Position numbers and translations under genes: made by a program
Notes under the pieces: generated by a model
Databases searched by the model: none
What the model was told of the DNA's origin: nothing
Seen by the model: only the letters and a program-made list of their open reading frames with translations
Assembly (NCBI RefSeq): GCF_018137965.1
Contig: NZ_CP073100.1
Span: forward strand, 2,170,001 to 2,234,000
DNA: 64,000 nucleotides
Source of the DNA: Luteolibacter ambystomatis
Lineage (GTDB): Bacteria > Verrucomicrobiota > Verrucomicrobiia > Verrucomicrobiales > Akkermansiaceae
Direction: 5' to 3'
Part shown: piece after piece, positions 42,215 through 49,920 of the stretch
How positions within the stretch are numbered: position 1 is the first letter of the stretch
Layout of the letters: every line of letters starts with the position of its first letter

Positions 42215-43720
42215 TCACCGTGGCACCGGATACCGCACGGTGAACCTACTCCCCTTTCCCTCACGGCTCTGGAGTTGGATCGTTCCTCCATCCGCCTCCA
42301 CCACCGCTCGGCAGATTGCGAGACCGAGTCCGAATTTCCCATCGATTCGCGAACGCGCCTTGTCCGCTCGGAAAAACCGTTCGAACACCTGCGACTGATC
42401 TTCGGGAGAAATTCCGATCCCCGTATCCTCCACCACGAACTCTGCGGAATCTCCCGCGCGCCGCGTAATCAGCCACACCGTGCCTCCCTGCACATTGTAG
42501 TGGATCGCATTCGAAAGCAGGTTCGCCACCACCAGGCCGAAGCGTTCCACGCCGCCCTCGATCTCCACCGGCGCGAGATCCATCTCCAACTTCAACCCGC
42601 GCTCCGCGATCATCGGCTGGAACCGCTCCGCCACCTCCCGCACGCACACCGACAGGTCGAAGACATCGCGCGCCGCGCCCGATCCCCCATCGGTCCGCGC
42701 AAGCTCCAGCAGCGCCTCCGTCAGCCTGCGCATCTGCTGTGCCGCATCGAGGCATCCCGACAATGCCTCCCGGTAATCCTCAGGCGAACGCTCACGCGCC
42801 AGCGCCGTCTGTGCCTCGGAAATCATCAGCGTGAGCGGCGTGCGCAGCTCATGGGAAGCGTCCGCCGTGAATTGCCGCTGACGATCGAATGCCTGCTCCA
42901 ACCGCGAGAACGTGGTGTTCAACACCACCGCCAGATCCGCCAGTTCACTGTCCCCTGCCACCGGGATGCGCTGTGAGAGATCGCCATCGGAAATGCGGCG
43001 CGCGGTGGCACCAATCTCCTCGATCGGACGGATCGCCCGCGTCGTGAGCCACCATCCCCCCGCCAAGCCCGTGACCAGCACGCCCGCACCGATTAGAGCC
43101 AGCGTCATCAGCCGTTCCATCAGGGCCTTGCGCTGTGCATCGAGTGAAGTGCCCACCAGGATGCAATGCCCTCGCTCGGTGAAGTGATAGGCTTCCCTCA
43201 GATTTCCACGCTCTCGATACCGGACCATGGTATCCCGGCCCAGCCGCTGCGGCGGCTCCACATCGGCGGGAGCCGCACCGGACCGCGCCTCTTCACGATC
43301 GCCATGCCAGATGCAATAGTAGAACGCACCCTCCGCCGGTTGGGCCGCGAATACCTTCCGCACCTCGTCCGGCACACGCGGTTGCACCGGGCTCGGGCGC
43401 TCGCGCCGGCGCATTCCGCCACCGGGACCACCACGCGCTTCTCCCGGATCGCGATCCGGAGGAAGGGGCGGGATTTCACCATCCGGCATCCAGTCCGGAG
43501 CCGGACCGGGTCCCGGCCCTTGTTCCTGCATGCCAGCGGCTTCTCCGCCGCGCACCGCCACGCTGAGCAGCGAAACCTTCTTCTCCAGCTCCGCATCCAC
43601 ACGCCGCATCATCTGGATGCGCTCGAGCTGCCAGACACTGAAGCCGAAGCCAAGGAGCAGAAGCACCAGGAACAATGCGAGCCACGCCTGCAAGCGCCAG
43701 CGGATGGAACGGGATGCCAT
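42215..43720 (-). CDS. Sensor histidine kinase (HAMP, HisKA, HATPase)
   Basis: 501 residues. Two membrane spans (about 10-31 and 205-226) bracket a ~170-residue periplasmic part that begins with an unusual Gly/Pro/Arg-rich low-complexity stretch (about 65-115). HAMP (228-280), HisKA with His290 in DASHELRTPLTL and HATPase_c follow (N box LLSNAIHYN, G1 VEDTGIGIS, G2 GKFGLGLAI). It is of the QseC/TctE/CusS-like class. It is co-directional with, and just downstream of, its response regulator. It ends 12 bp from the end of the convergent TPR gene. Confidence 0.93.
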   Translation of the reverse strand: MASRSIRWRLQAWLALFLVLLLLGFGFSVWQLERIQMMRRVDAELEKKVSLLSVAVRGGEAAGMQEQGPGPGPAPDWMPDGEIPPLPPDRDPGEARGGPGGGMRRRERPSPVQPRVPDEVRKVFAAQPAEGAFYYCIWHGDREEARSGAAPADVEPPQRLGRDTMVRYRERGNLREAYHFTERGHCILVGTSLDAQRKALMERLMTLALIGAGVLVTGLAGGWWLTTRAIRPIEEIGATARRISDGDLSQRIPVAGDSELADLAVVLNTTFSRLEQAFDRQRQFTADASHELRTPLTLMISEAQTALARERSPEDYREALSGCLDAAQQMRRLTEALLELARTDGGSGAARDVFDLSVCVREVAERFQPMIAERGLKLEMDLAPVEIEGGVERFGLVVANLLSNAIHYNVQGGTVWLITRRAGDSAEFVVEDTGIGISPEDQSQVFERFFRADKARSRIDGKFGLGLAICRAVVEADGGTIQLQSREGKGSRFTVRYPVPR

Positions 43721-43730
43721 GAGGATCAGG

Positions 43731-44384
43731 TCAGGATTCGATCAGGTAGCCGTGGCCGCGCCGCGTCGAAATCAGGTCGGAGCGCAGTTTCTTCCGGATG
43801 CTGAAAATGTGGACGTCGATGAGATTGGAAAGCGAATCGTCGTTCTCATCGAAGAGGTGCTCGTGAATCTCCGTGCGGCTCACGAGACGACCGCGGTGCA
43901 GCGCGAGGTATTCGAGGATCGAGTATTCACGGGCTGTTAGATTGGAGACCTTGCCCGCAAGCGTCACCACCTTGATGCGGGTGTCGATTGAGACATCGCC
44001 CAGGTCGATGACAGACGCGGACTGTCCCGCATGACGCCGCACGATGGCCCGGACGCGCGCGAACAGTTCGCTCAGATCGAAGGGCTTGATGAGATAATCG
44101 TCCGCTCCGCCATCCAATCCGCGCACGCGGTCCGGCGGAGTGTCGCGCGCCGTGAGCATCAGCACTGGAGTCTGCTTCACCTTGCGCAGGCGGCGCAGGA
44201 TCTCCCAGCCATCCAAGCCCGGCAGCATCACATCCAACACCACCGCATCGTAATCATAGTTCTCCGCCTTGAACCAGCCCTCCTCCCCCTCCGCCGCCGT
44301 ATCCACGGCGTAGCCCTGCTCACGGAAGGCTTTCTCCAAGGTCCGCAGCAGACGGGGTTCGTCCTCCACCAGCAACACGCGCAT
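43731..44384 (-). CDS. OmpR-family response regulator
   Basis: 217 residues from MRVLLVEDEP. The receiver has Glu8/Asp9, phosphoacceptor Asp51 (DAVVLDVMLPG), Thr80 (LMLTARD) and Lys102 (YLIKPF). The C-terminal winged helix contains LTAREYSILEYLALHRG and IDVHIFSIRKKLRS. The gap to the kinase gene is 10 bp, so they form an operon. The frame stays open 72 bp upstream, but those residues lie near the CACGAAT repeat and add nothing to the family fold, so I use the inner ATG. It is divergent from the dioxygenase pair, which it may control. Confidence 0.94.
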   Translation of the reverse strand: MRVLLVEDEPRLLRTLEKAFREQGYAVDTAAEGEEGWFKAENYDYDAVVLDVMLPGLDGWEILRRLRKVKQTPVLMLTARDTPPDRVRGLDGGADDYLIKPFDLSELFARVRAIVRRHAGQSASVIDLGDVSIDTRIKVVTLAGKVSNLTAREYSILEYLALHRGRLVSRTEIHEHLFDENDDSLSNLIDVHIFSIRKKLRSDLISTRRGHGYLIES

Positions 44385-44450
44385 GCGCGAGTCTGACAGA
44401 TCGAAAATGAAGGAACGATGAAATCCAGAGCATCGGACCGGAAAATTTCG

Positions 44451-44602
44451 AACCACGAATGGTCACGAATTCTCACGAATCATGTGGAGGTCCACCCTTT
44501 CTTCCATCTGTGTCCATCCGCGTTCATCTGTGATTGGATTTCTGTTCCCGGTTCCAGTGACACCCCCACCCTATTCGTGAGAATTCGTGACCATTCGTGG
44601 TT
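44451..44602. repeat. Inverted repeat of the CCACGAAT type
   Basis: Left arm 44451-44480 (AACCACGAATGGTCACGAAT, then TCTCACGAAT) and right arm 44573-44602 (ATTCGTGAGAATTCGTGACC, then ATTCGTGGTT) are perfect reverse complements over 30 bp around a 92-bp spacer containing a second CATCTGTGTCCATCCG-type motif. It lies between the divergent response regulator and the dioxygenase genes. Confidence 0.9.
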
Positions 44603-44689
44603 ATTTTTTCCGATCCCGGATCATTCTTCAGAAGCTTAACCGGAACTTAATCGGTTGCATGCGAAGGTCGTCCCATCACGAACGATCCG

Positions 44690-45568
44690 ATGACCGATCC
44701 GATTTCATCCCTTGCCTCCCGCCGCGGATTCCTCGGCCGCCTCGGCCTCGGTGCCGCGCTTTTCACCACCCGCGGACTGATGGCGGAGGAGTTGGAGAAA
44801 AGCCCCGGCCTGGTCATTACCCCGCGTATGACGGAGGGCCCGTACTACCCGGACAAGATGCCGCTGGATACGGACAACGATCTGCTCATCATCAATGACT
44901 CCATCACGCCCGCCGTGGGCGTGGTGTCCTACGTCACCGGCCGCATCCTCACCGCCACCGGCCAGCCGGTGCGCAATGCGGTGGTGGAGATCTGGCAGTG
45001 CGATTCGAATGCCTCCTACATCCACACCAAGGGTCACAACCCCGCCGGTGCGGACGGCAATTTTCAAGGCTACGGCCGCTACCTCACGGACTCCACCGGC
45101 CGCTACTTCTTCCGCACCATCAAGCCGGTGGCCTACACGCTCAATGGCATGTGGCGCGCGCCGCATATCCACTTCGCCGTCAGCAAGGGCGGCCAGCGTC
45201 TCTACACCACGCAGATGATGCTGAAGGACTTCGCGGACAATGCGAGGGACGGAGTGCTCTCCGGCGTGCGCGATGCCAAGGCACGCGAGTCCGTGCTCGT
45301 GGATTTCAAGCCGGTGGAGGGCTCCAAAATCGGAGAACTCACCGCGACGTTCGACATCATCATGGGCCTCACGGCCGAGGAGGTCGAACATGGCAAACTC
45401 GTCGGCGGCATCGGCAAGTCCGAGGCCGGCCGTGGATTTGGTGGCCCTCTCGGCCGACGTCCCGGTAACCAGGGCGGCCCGGGCGGCGGATCGGGAGGGC
45501 CACCCCCGTTTCCACCCGGCGGCACGCCTCCCGAGGGCACGCCGCCACCACCGCCTGACTCCCCATGA
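44690..45568 (+). CDS. Tat-exported intradiol ring-cleavage dioxygenase-like protein, first of a pair
   Basis: 292 residues. A Tat-type leader (SRRGFLGRLGLGAALFTTRG) is followed by GPYYPDKMPLDTDND and the intradiol fold. All four iron ligands of protocatechuate dioxygenase can be aligned: Tyr110 (NASYIH), Tyr149 (PVAYTL), His159 and His161 (APHIHF). The tail (about 260-292) is almost pure Gly/Pro. The protein should act folded, with Fe(III), outside the inner membrane on catechol-like compounds; the substrate is unknown. It overlaps the next gene by 4 bp (ATGA). Confidence 0.85.
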   Translation: MTDPISSLASRRGFLGRLGLGAALFTTRGLMAEELEKSPGLVITPRMTEGPYYPDKMPLDTDNDLLIINDSITPAVGVVSYVTGRILTATGQPVRNAVVEIWQCDSNASYIHTKGHNPAGADGNFQGYGRYLTDSTGRYFFRTIKPVAYTLNGMWRAPHIHFAVSKGGQRLYTTQMMLKDFADNARDGVLSGVRDAKARESVLVDFKPVEGSKIGELTATFDIIMGLTAEEVEHGKLVGGIGKSEAGRGFGGPLGRRPGNQGGPGGGSGGPPPFPPGGTPPEGTPPPPPDSP

Positions 45569-46596
45569 ATGGAAAACCCGAACCGTTCCACATCCCCGTC
45601 AGCCGCCGCCGCTTCTTCAAAAGCATGGCGGCGGCCTCCGCGGGATTCACCCTCCCCGGCTATCTCGCCGAGGCGTTGACCCAGTCCCCCATCGTCACGC
45701 AGGGTCCCTACTACCCGCTGGCCGATGACATCCCGCTCGACAAGGACAACGACCTCGTCCAGCTCACGGATCACACCACCATCGCCGCGGGCATCGTCAG
45801 CTACGTCAGCGGCCGCATCCTCGATGCGAATGGCAATCCGGTGAAGAACGCGCTGGTCGAGCTGTGGCATGCCGACCGCGAGGGCGACTACCTCTACTCC
45901 ACCGGCACCGGGCGGAACTCCGCCTGCGATGCGAACTTCGCCGGGTTCGGGCAGTTCATCACCGGCTCCACCGGCGCCTTCAAGTTCCGCACCGTGAAGG
46001 CCGGGCTCTACAACGGACGCACCCGCCACTATCACTTCGGCGTCACGCTGCCGGGCCGCACCACCCGCTCCACCACGCAGACGTTCTGGAACGAAACCGC
46101 CTACGGCCTGGATGGCAAGGCGTGGGCCACGCAGAACGCGAACGATTCCATCTTCACCGGCATCACCAATGCCGCCCAACGGGCCTCGGTGAACCTCACC
46201 TACCTGCCCGTCACCGGCACCACCACCGGCGAGGTTTATGCGAACTGGGATTTTGTCAGCGGCTTTACCCCGGTGGAACCGAGCTACCCGGCCTCCGGCG
46301 GGTTCATGGCAATGGGGACACTCGTCGCCGGGCCGGGCAGCTCACACCGCTACCGCCTCCGCATCCCCGCCTACACCGGCTACACCTACGAGGTGTATAG
46401 TAATCCCACGATGGCGGAACTGGAATGGAAAGCCGTCCCCTTTTCCATCACCCAGACCGGCACCATCGACCGCAACAAGCACACCGCCACCGCGGAGGGA
46501 TCGCTGGACCTCTACGTGGACGCGGCGAACTCCGCCGTGAAGGGCTTCTACAAGGTCTGCTTCCGCGTGCCGGGCGCGAACACCGGCACCCCGTAA
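45565..46596 (+). CDS. Tat-exported intradiol ring-cleavage dioxygenase-like protein, second of a pair
   Basis: 343 residues. The Tat leader is SRRRFFKSMAAASAGFTLPG. Iron ligands are Tyr109 (GDYLYS), Tyr149 (AGLYNG), His155 and His157 (RHYHFGV). It shares with its neighbour the blocks GPYYP, PLDxDND and VSYVxGRIL, so the two are paralogues, but it has a different 110-residue C-terminal domain (about 230-343, containing GFMAMGTLVAGPGSSHRYRL) in place of the Gly/Pro tail. This domain looks like a small beta sandwich. Translationally coupled to the first. Confidence 0.85.
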   Translation: MNGKPEPFHIPVSRRRFFKSMAAASAGFTLPGYLAEALTQSPIVTQGPYYPLADDIPLDKDNDLVQLTDHTTIAAGIVSYVSGRILDANGNPVKNALVELWHADREGDYLYSTGTGRNSACDANFAGFGQFITGSTGAFKFRTVKAGLYNGRTRHYHFGVTLPGRTTRSTTQTFWNETAYGLDGKAWATQNANDSIFTGITNAAQRASVNLTYLPVTGTTTGEVYANWDFVSGFTPVEPSYPASGGFMAMGTLVAGPGSSHRYRLRIPAYTGYTYEVYSNPTMAELEWKAVPFSITQTGTIDRNKHTATAEGSLDLYVDAANSAVKGFYKVCFRVPGANTGTP

Positions 46597-46673
46597 GCCG
46601 CCGGCCGACTGGCAAGGAACTCCATACTTGTCAGCATTCCTGAAATAACGGAGCGTCTCATTGCCGAATAGCA

Positions 46674-47159
46674 ATGAGCTCCCGCCACTATGGACACCAC
46701 CACCGATCCCGCAAGAACATGGCGGCCCGGGCGCGTTCCATTCCATACCGGGGGCCGTTCATCTCGGCCATGTTCTGGACGGCGGTGTATTACCTGTGCC
46801 TCGTGGCCTGGGTCACCTGCGCGGTGATGTTCGTACTCAAGCGCGACCAGCTCACCTCCAAGCTGTTGATCGGCGCCATGCTGCTCAGCGTGCTTTCCTG
46901 GATCTGGGCGTTCTTCAAGCGCCGCGCCGCCCGCTGCCCCTTGTGCAAGGGCACGCCGCTGCTCAACAGCGGAGCGCTGCCCCACGGCCGCGCCGTGCGG
47001 CTGGCTCCGCTCAACCACGGCACCACCGCCTGCCTCAGTCTGCTTTTCACCCAGGAGTTCCGCTGCATGTACTGCGGAAATCTCTACGACCTGATGAAGT
47101 CGAATCAGGCAACCCGGCCTCAGCCGGGCGTCGCTCCGGAGTCCGACACGGAATCATAA
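46674..47159 (+). CDS. Membrane protein with C-terminal zinc-ribbon cysteines
   Basis: 161 residues. A His/Arg-rich N-terminus is followed by two membrane spans (about 33-55 and 64-82). A soluble tail carries CPLCKG and CMYCG about 40 residues apart, a typical split zinc ribbon. The tail ends in a disordered Pro/Ser stretch. It is not part of the dioxygenase operon by spacing (77 bp gap) but has the same strand. No named family recognised; function unknown. Confidence 0.75.
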   Translation: MSSRHYGHHHRSRKNMAARARSIPYRGPFISAMFWTAVYYLCLVAWVTCAVMFVLKRDQLTSKLLIGAMLLSVLSWIWAFFKRRAARCPLCKGTPLLNSGALPHGRAVRLAPLNHGTTACLSLLFTQEFRCMYCGNLYDLMKSNQATRPQPGVAPESDTES

Positions 47160-47305
47160 GTGATTGATTCCCCGTCCCTCCCACCTCCGTGATCGCGGGG
47201 GAGGATTGATTTTACGTTGATCCGGACCTTTCGGGGAAGCATCCTAACAACGCTTCGCCACGGCAGTCACCGGGCCAAGCTGTTCTCCCCCACCCCCCGT
47301 CCCCC

Positions 47306-48010
47306 ATGAAAGCTGTTGCAGCCCTCGCGGCTGGCCTGTTGGCCGTCGCGTGCTTGCCCGCCTCCGCGCAATCGTTGACCTGGAACCTTACCGGTTCCGC
47401 AGGTATCCTCGATGCGGGCGACAAGCTCATCTTCACCAAAAACAACGTCACGGTGACCGCCGATGCCTGGGGATACACCCGTGGCAGCAGCGACAATGCA
47501 CTGGAAGCCGCCGCCCTCGGCCAGTGGAATGTGGGCATGGGCGTGGTCAGCGGCACGGAAGATCCGGCCGGAGTCGACCACCAGCTCGACAACGAAGGCC
47601 CGGATGAATGGGTGCTCTTCATGTTCAGCACGAGTGTCCAGGTCACCGGTGTCACCATCGATCCCTACGGCGTGTATGACCGCGACGTGACCTACTGGGT
47701 CGGCAATGTTTCCTCCAATCTCGATCTGACCGGCAAGACCTATGCGGACCTCGCCGCCCTCGGCTTCGGCAGCGAAATTGCCAGCTTCTCCACCGCCAGC
47801 GAAAGCGCCCGCACCGTCTCGATCACCAGCCCCGGCGGCGTGAATGCCATCCTGTTCGGCGCGAAGCGCGGCGAGTTCACCGGCGATGACATCGACCGCT
47901 TCAAGATCACGGCGATCTCCGCCACTCCGCTGACTCCCGTACCGGAACCCGCCTGCGCCCTGCTGGGTTCGCTGGGTGCCTTCAGTCTTCTTTTCAAGCG
48001 CCGCCGCTGA
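47306..48010 (+). CDS. PEP-CTERM surface protein
   Basis: 234 residues: a signal peptide (MKAVAALAAGLLAVACLPASA), a beta-rich middle (ITSPGGVNAILFGAKRGEFT and similar), and a C-terminal sorting signal VPEPACALLGSLGAFSLLFK followed by RRR. The VPEP motif, hydrophobic span and basic end are the PEP-CTERM signature, recognised by an exosortase/archaeosortase-like enzyme not present in this window. It is likely exported to the cell surface or extracellular matrix. A hairpin follows as a possible terminator. Confidence 0.85.
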   Translation: MKAVAALAAGLLAVACLPASAQSLTWNLTGSAGILDAGDKLIFTKNNVTVTADAWGYTRGSSDNALEAAALGQWNVGMGVVSGTEDPAGVDHQLDNEGPDEWVLFMFSTSVQVTGVTIDPYGVYDRDVTYWVGNVSSNLDLTGKTYADLAALGFGSEIASFSTASESARTVSITSPGGVNAILFGAKRGEFTGDDIDRFKITAISATPLTPVPEPACALLGSLGAFSLLFKRRR

Positions 48011-48047
48011 CGACGCGAGGGGCGGGAGATTCTCCCCCCAAAACATG

Positions 48048-48077
48048 AGCCTCCGTCCCGATTCCGGGGCGGGGGCT
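48048..48077 (+). terminator. Weak hairpin after the PEP-CTERM gene
   Basis: AGCCTCCGTCCCG pairs imperfectly with CCGGGGCGGGGGCT around loop ATT and is followed by TCTGTTTG, so it is a plausible though imperfect intrinsic terminator. Confidence 0.45.
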
Positions 48078-48108
48078 TCTGTTTGTTAGAGAAGGCGGTG
48101 CTTCACTC

Positions 48109-48855
48109 TCAATCCCGGCGCTGGTTCCCCAGCAGCATCATCACGTAGTAGAGAAGCTGGGCCAGGGAACCCAAGGCGGCCACCACGTAGGTCATCGCAG
48201 CCCAGAACAGCGCGTTCTTCGCCTTGCGGTGCTCCATCGTCGCGGCCAATCCGCTGCGATCAATCCATGCCAGCGCGCGGCGGCTCGCATCGAACTCCAC
48301 CGGCAGCGTCACGAAGGAAAACAGCGTCGTCACGGCAAAGAACGCCACCCATATCCACAGCATGACCGGGGAATGGAAAAGGCTCAGGCCGAAGATTCCC
48401 ACCAGCATCAGGACATTGAGCATGTTGCTTGCGATGTTGACCGCAGGCACCATTTTCGAGCGGAAGCCCAGCCACGCATACGCCTGCTGGTGCTGGACCG
48501 CGTGGCCGCACTCGTGCGCAGCTACCGCGGCAGCCGCCACGGAGTTGGAATAAAAGACCGGCTCGCTGAGGTTCACCGTCTTGGTGGTGGGATCGTAGTG
48601 GTCGGTCAGGTGACCGGGCACGCTCACCACACGCACGTCGTTGATGCCATTCTGGCGGAGCATCATCTCCGCCACCTCGGCACCGCTGATCGGCATCGGG
48701 ATCTCGGAATACTCGCGGAAGCGGCGCTTGAGCATGGCGCTCACCCCGAAGCTCGCCAGCATGGAGAGACCGATGATGATCCAGTAGGTCATGGAAATCC
48801 CCATGAAACCACCTCCGGGCAAATATTGAGCAAGGACATGCAATTCGGAAATCAT
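48109..48855 (-). CDS. YugP-type zinc metallopeptidase
   Basis: 248 residues with several membrane spans (first about 24-42, then 140-190 and 215-240). The zinc site is HECGH (His114, Glu115, His118), followed by the AVQHQQAYAWLGFRSKMVP stretch shared by the YugP family (M103-like neutral zinc metallopeptidases of unknown substrate). It is predicted to work in the inner membrane. The gene is divergent from the SDR gene at 48930, 74 bp apart. Confidence 0.9.
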   Translation of the reverse strand: MISELHVLAQYLPGGGFMGISMTYWIIIGLSMLASFGVSAMLKRRFREYSEIPMPISGAEVAEMMLRQNGINDVRVVSVPGHLTDHYDPTTKTVNLSEPVFYSNSVAAAAVAAHECGHAVQHQQAYAWLGFRSKMVPAVNIASNMLNVLMLVGIFGLSLFHSPVMLWIWVAFFAVTTLFSFVTLPVEFDASRRALAWIDRSGLAATMEHRKAKNALFWAAMTYVVAALGSLAQLLYYVMMLLGNQRRD

Positions 48856-48929
48856 GATGTTAGGTTAGTCGTGATCCGGAGGCGCGCAACCCGCCACCGC
48901 TTCGAAAACCAGTCACTTTTTCCAATCCC

Positions 48930-49616
48930 ATGCCCCGCCTCGTTGTGATTACCGGCTGCACCCGCGGCCTCGGACTCGCCATGGCCCGCTCCTTCGCCCG
49001 CCGGGAGTGGACTGTCGCCGGCTGTGGCACCCGTGCCGAAGCCTGTGCCGGACTCCAGACGGAATTCGGCCCGGACCACACCATCCTCCCCTGCGATGTC
49101 ACCGATCCGGAAGCCGTCTCGCAATTCGCCTCGGACATCCTCAACGAGCACGGCGCGCCGGATCTGCTGCTCAACAATGCCGCCGTCATCAATGGCAACG
49201 CCCCCCTCTGGGAAGTCTCCACGGACGACTTCGCGCGCGTGATGGATGTGAATCTCAAGGGCGTTCACGCCATCTGCCGGGCCTTCCTCCCCGCCATGAT
49301 CGCCCGTGGCAGCGGTGTGGTGGTCAATTTCTCCTCCGGTTGGGGCCGTTCGACCTCCCCGGACGTGGCACCCTATTGCTGCACCAAGTGGGGCATCGAG
49401 GGCCTCACGCTGGCGCTCTCCCAGGATCTGCCCGCCGGGCTGGCCGCCGTACCGCTGAATCCGGGCATCATCGATACGGACATGCTGCGCAGTACCTTCG
49501 GCGGCGGGGCCGCGGACTTCCCCACCCCGGATGAGTGGGCCGCCAAGGCCGTGCCGTTTCTGGAAAAACTGGGAGCCCGGGACAACGGACGATCCCTCAC
49601 GGTACCGGGTGGGTAG
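48930..49616 (+). CDS. Short-chain dehydrogenase/reductase
   Basis: 228 residues of the classical SDR fold: NAD(P)-binding TGCTRGLG (8-15), NNAAVI (72-77), the catalytic Ser in NFSSGWG and the YCCTK motif (Tyr/Lys of YxxxK). LNPGIIDTDML matches the PG motif. The TGCTRGLG loop with Arg favours NADP(H). The oxidoreductase substrate is unknown. It is followed by a palindromic repeat rather than by a pathway gene. Confidence 0.9.
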   Translation: MPRLVVITGCTRGLGLAMARSFARREWTVAGCGTRAEACAGLQTEFGPDHTILPCDVTDPEAVSQFASDILNEHGAPDLLLNNAAVINGNAPLWEVSTDDFARVMDVNLKGVHAICRAFLPAMIARGSGVVVNFSSGWGRSTSPDVAPYCCTKWGIEGLTLALSQDLPAGLAAVPLNPGIIDTDMLRSTFGGGAADFPTPDEWAAKAVPFLEKLGARDNGRSLTVPGG

Positions 49617-49631
49617 CCGGAGTCCGGGTAT

Positions 49632-49821
49632 GGAGTGCGGCGAGGCATCGCCGCTTTGAGCGGAGGCGAGTCATCGCCGGGAAGATTACCTCCATTTTGC
49701 AAAACGACTCTCACGTTCCAGATCCCCCTCCTCACTGGTTCAGAGCATTCCTCCCATGGCCCTGCTGCAAATCCCGTCGATTCTCTCCCGCACCAAAAGC
49801 GGCGATGCCTCGCCGCACTCC
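49632..49821. repeat. Inverted repeat with 26-bp perfect arms
   Basis: GGAGTGCGGCGAGGCATCGC followed by CGCTTT (49632-49657) is repeated in inverse orientation at 49796-49821. Each arm contains its own GGCGA/TCGCC palindrome. A ~138-bp AT-richer spacer lies between them. It occupies the gap before the exonuclease-ligase gene. Confidence 0.85.
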
Positions 49822-49920
49822 ACATCAGAAAGCCGGCCCCTCCGGGCAATAACCCCTCCGTGACGATTTGATGTCGCAAACCATTGCCCCGGACTACCAA
49901 ACGTTTATAATCGACCCGAC

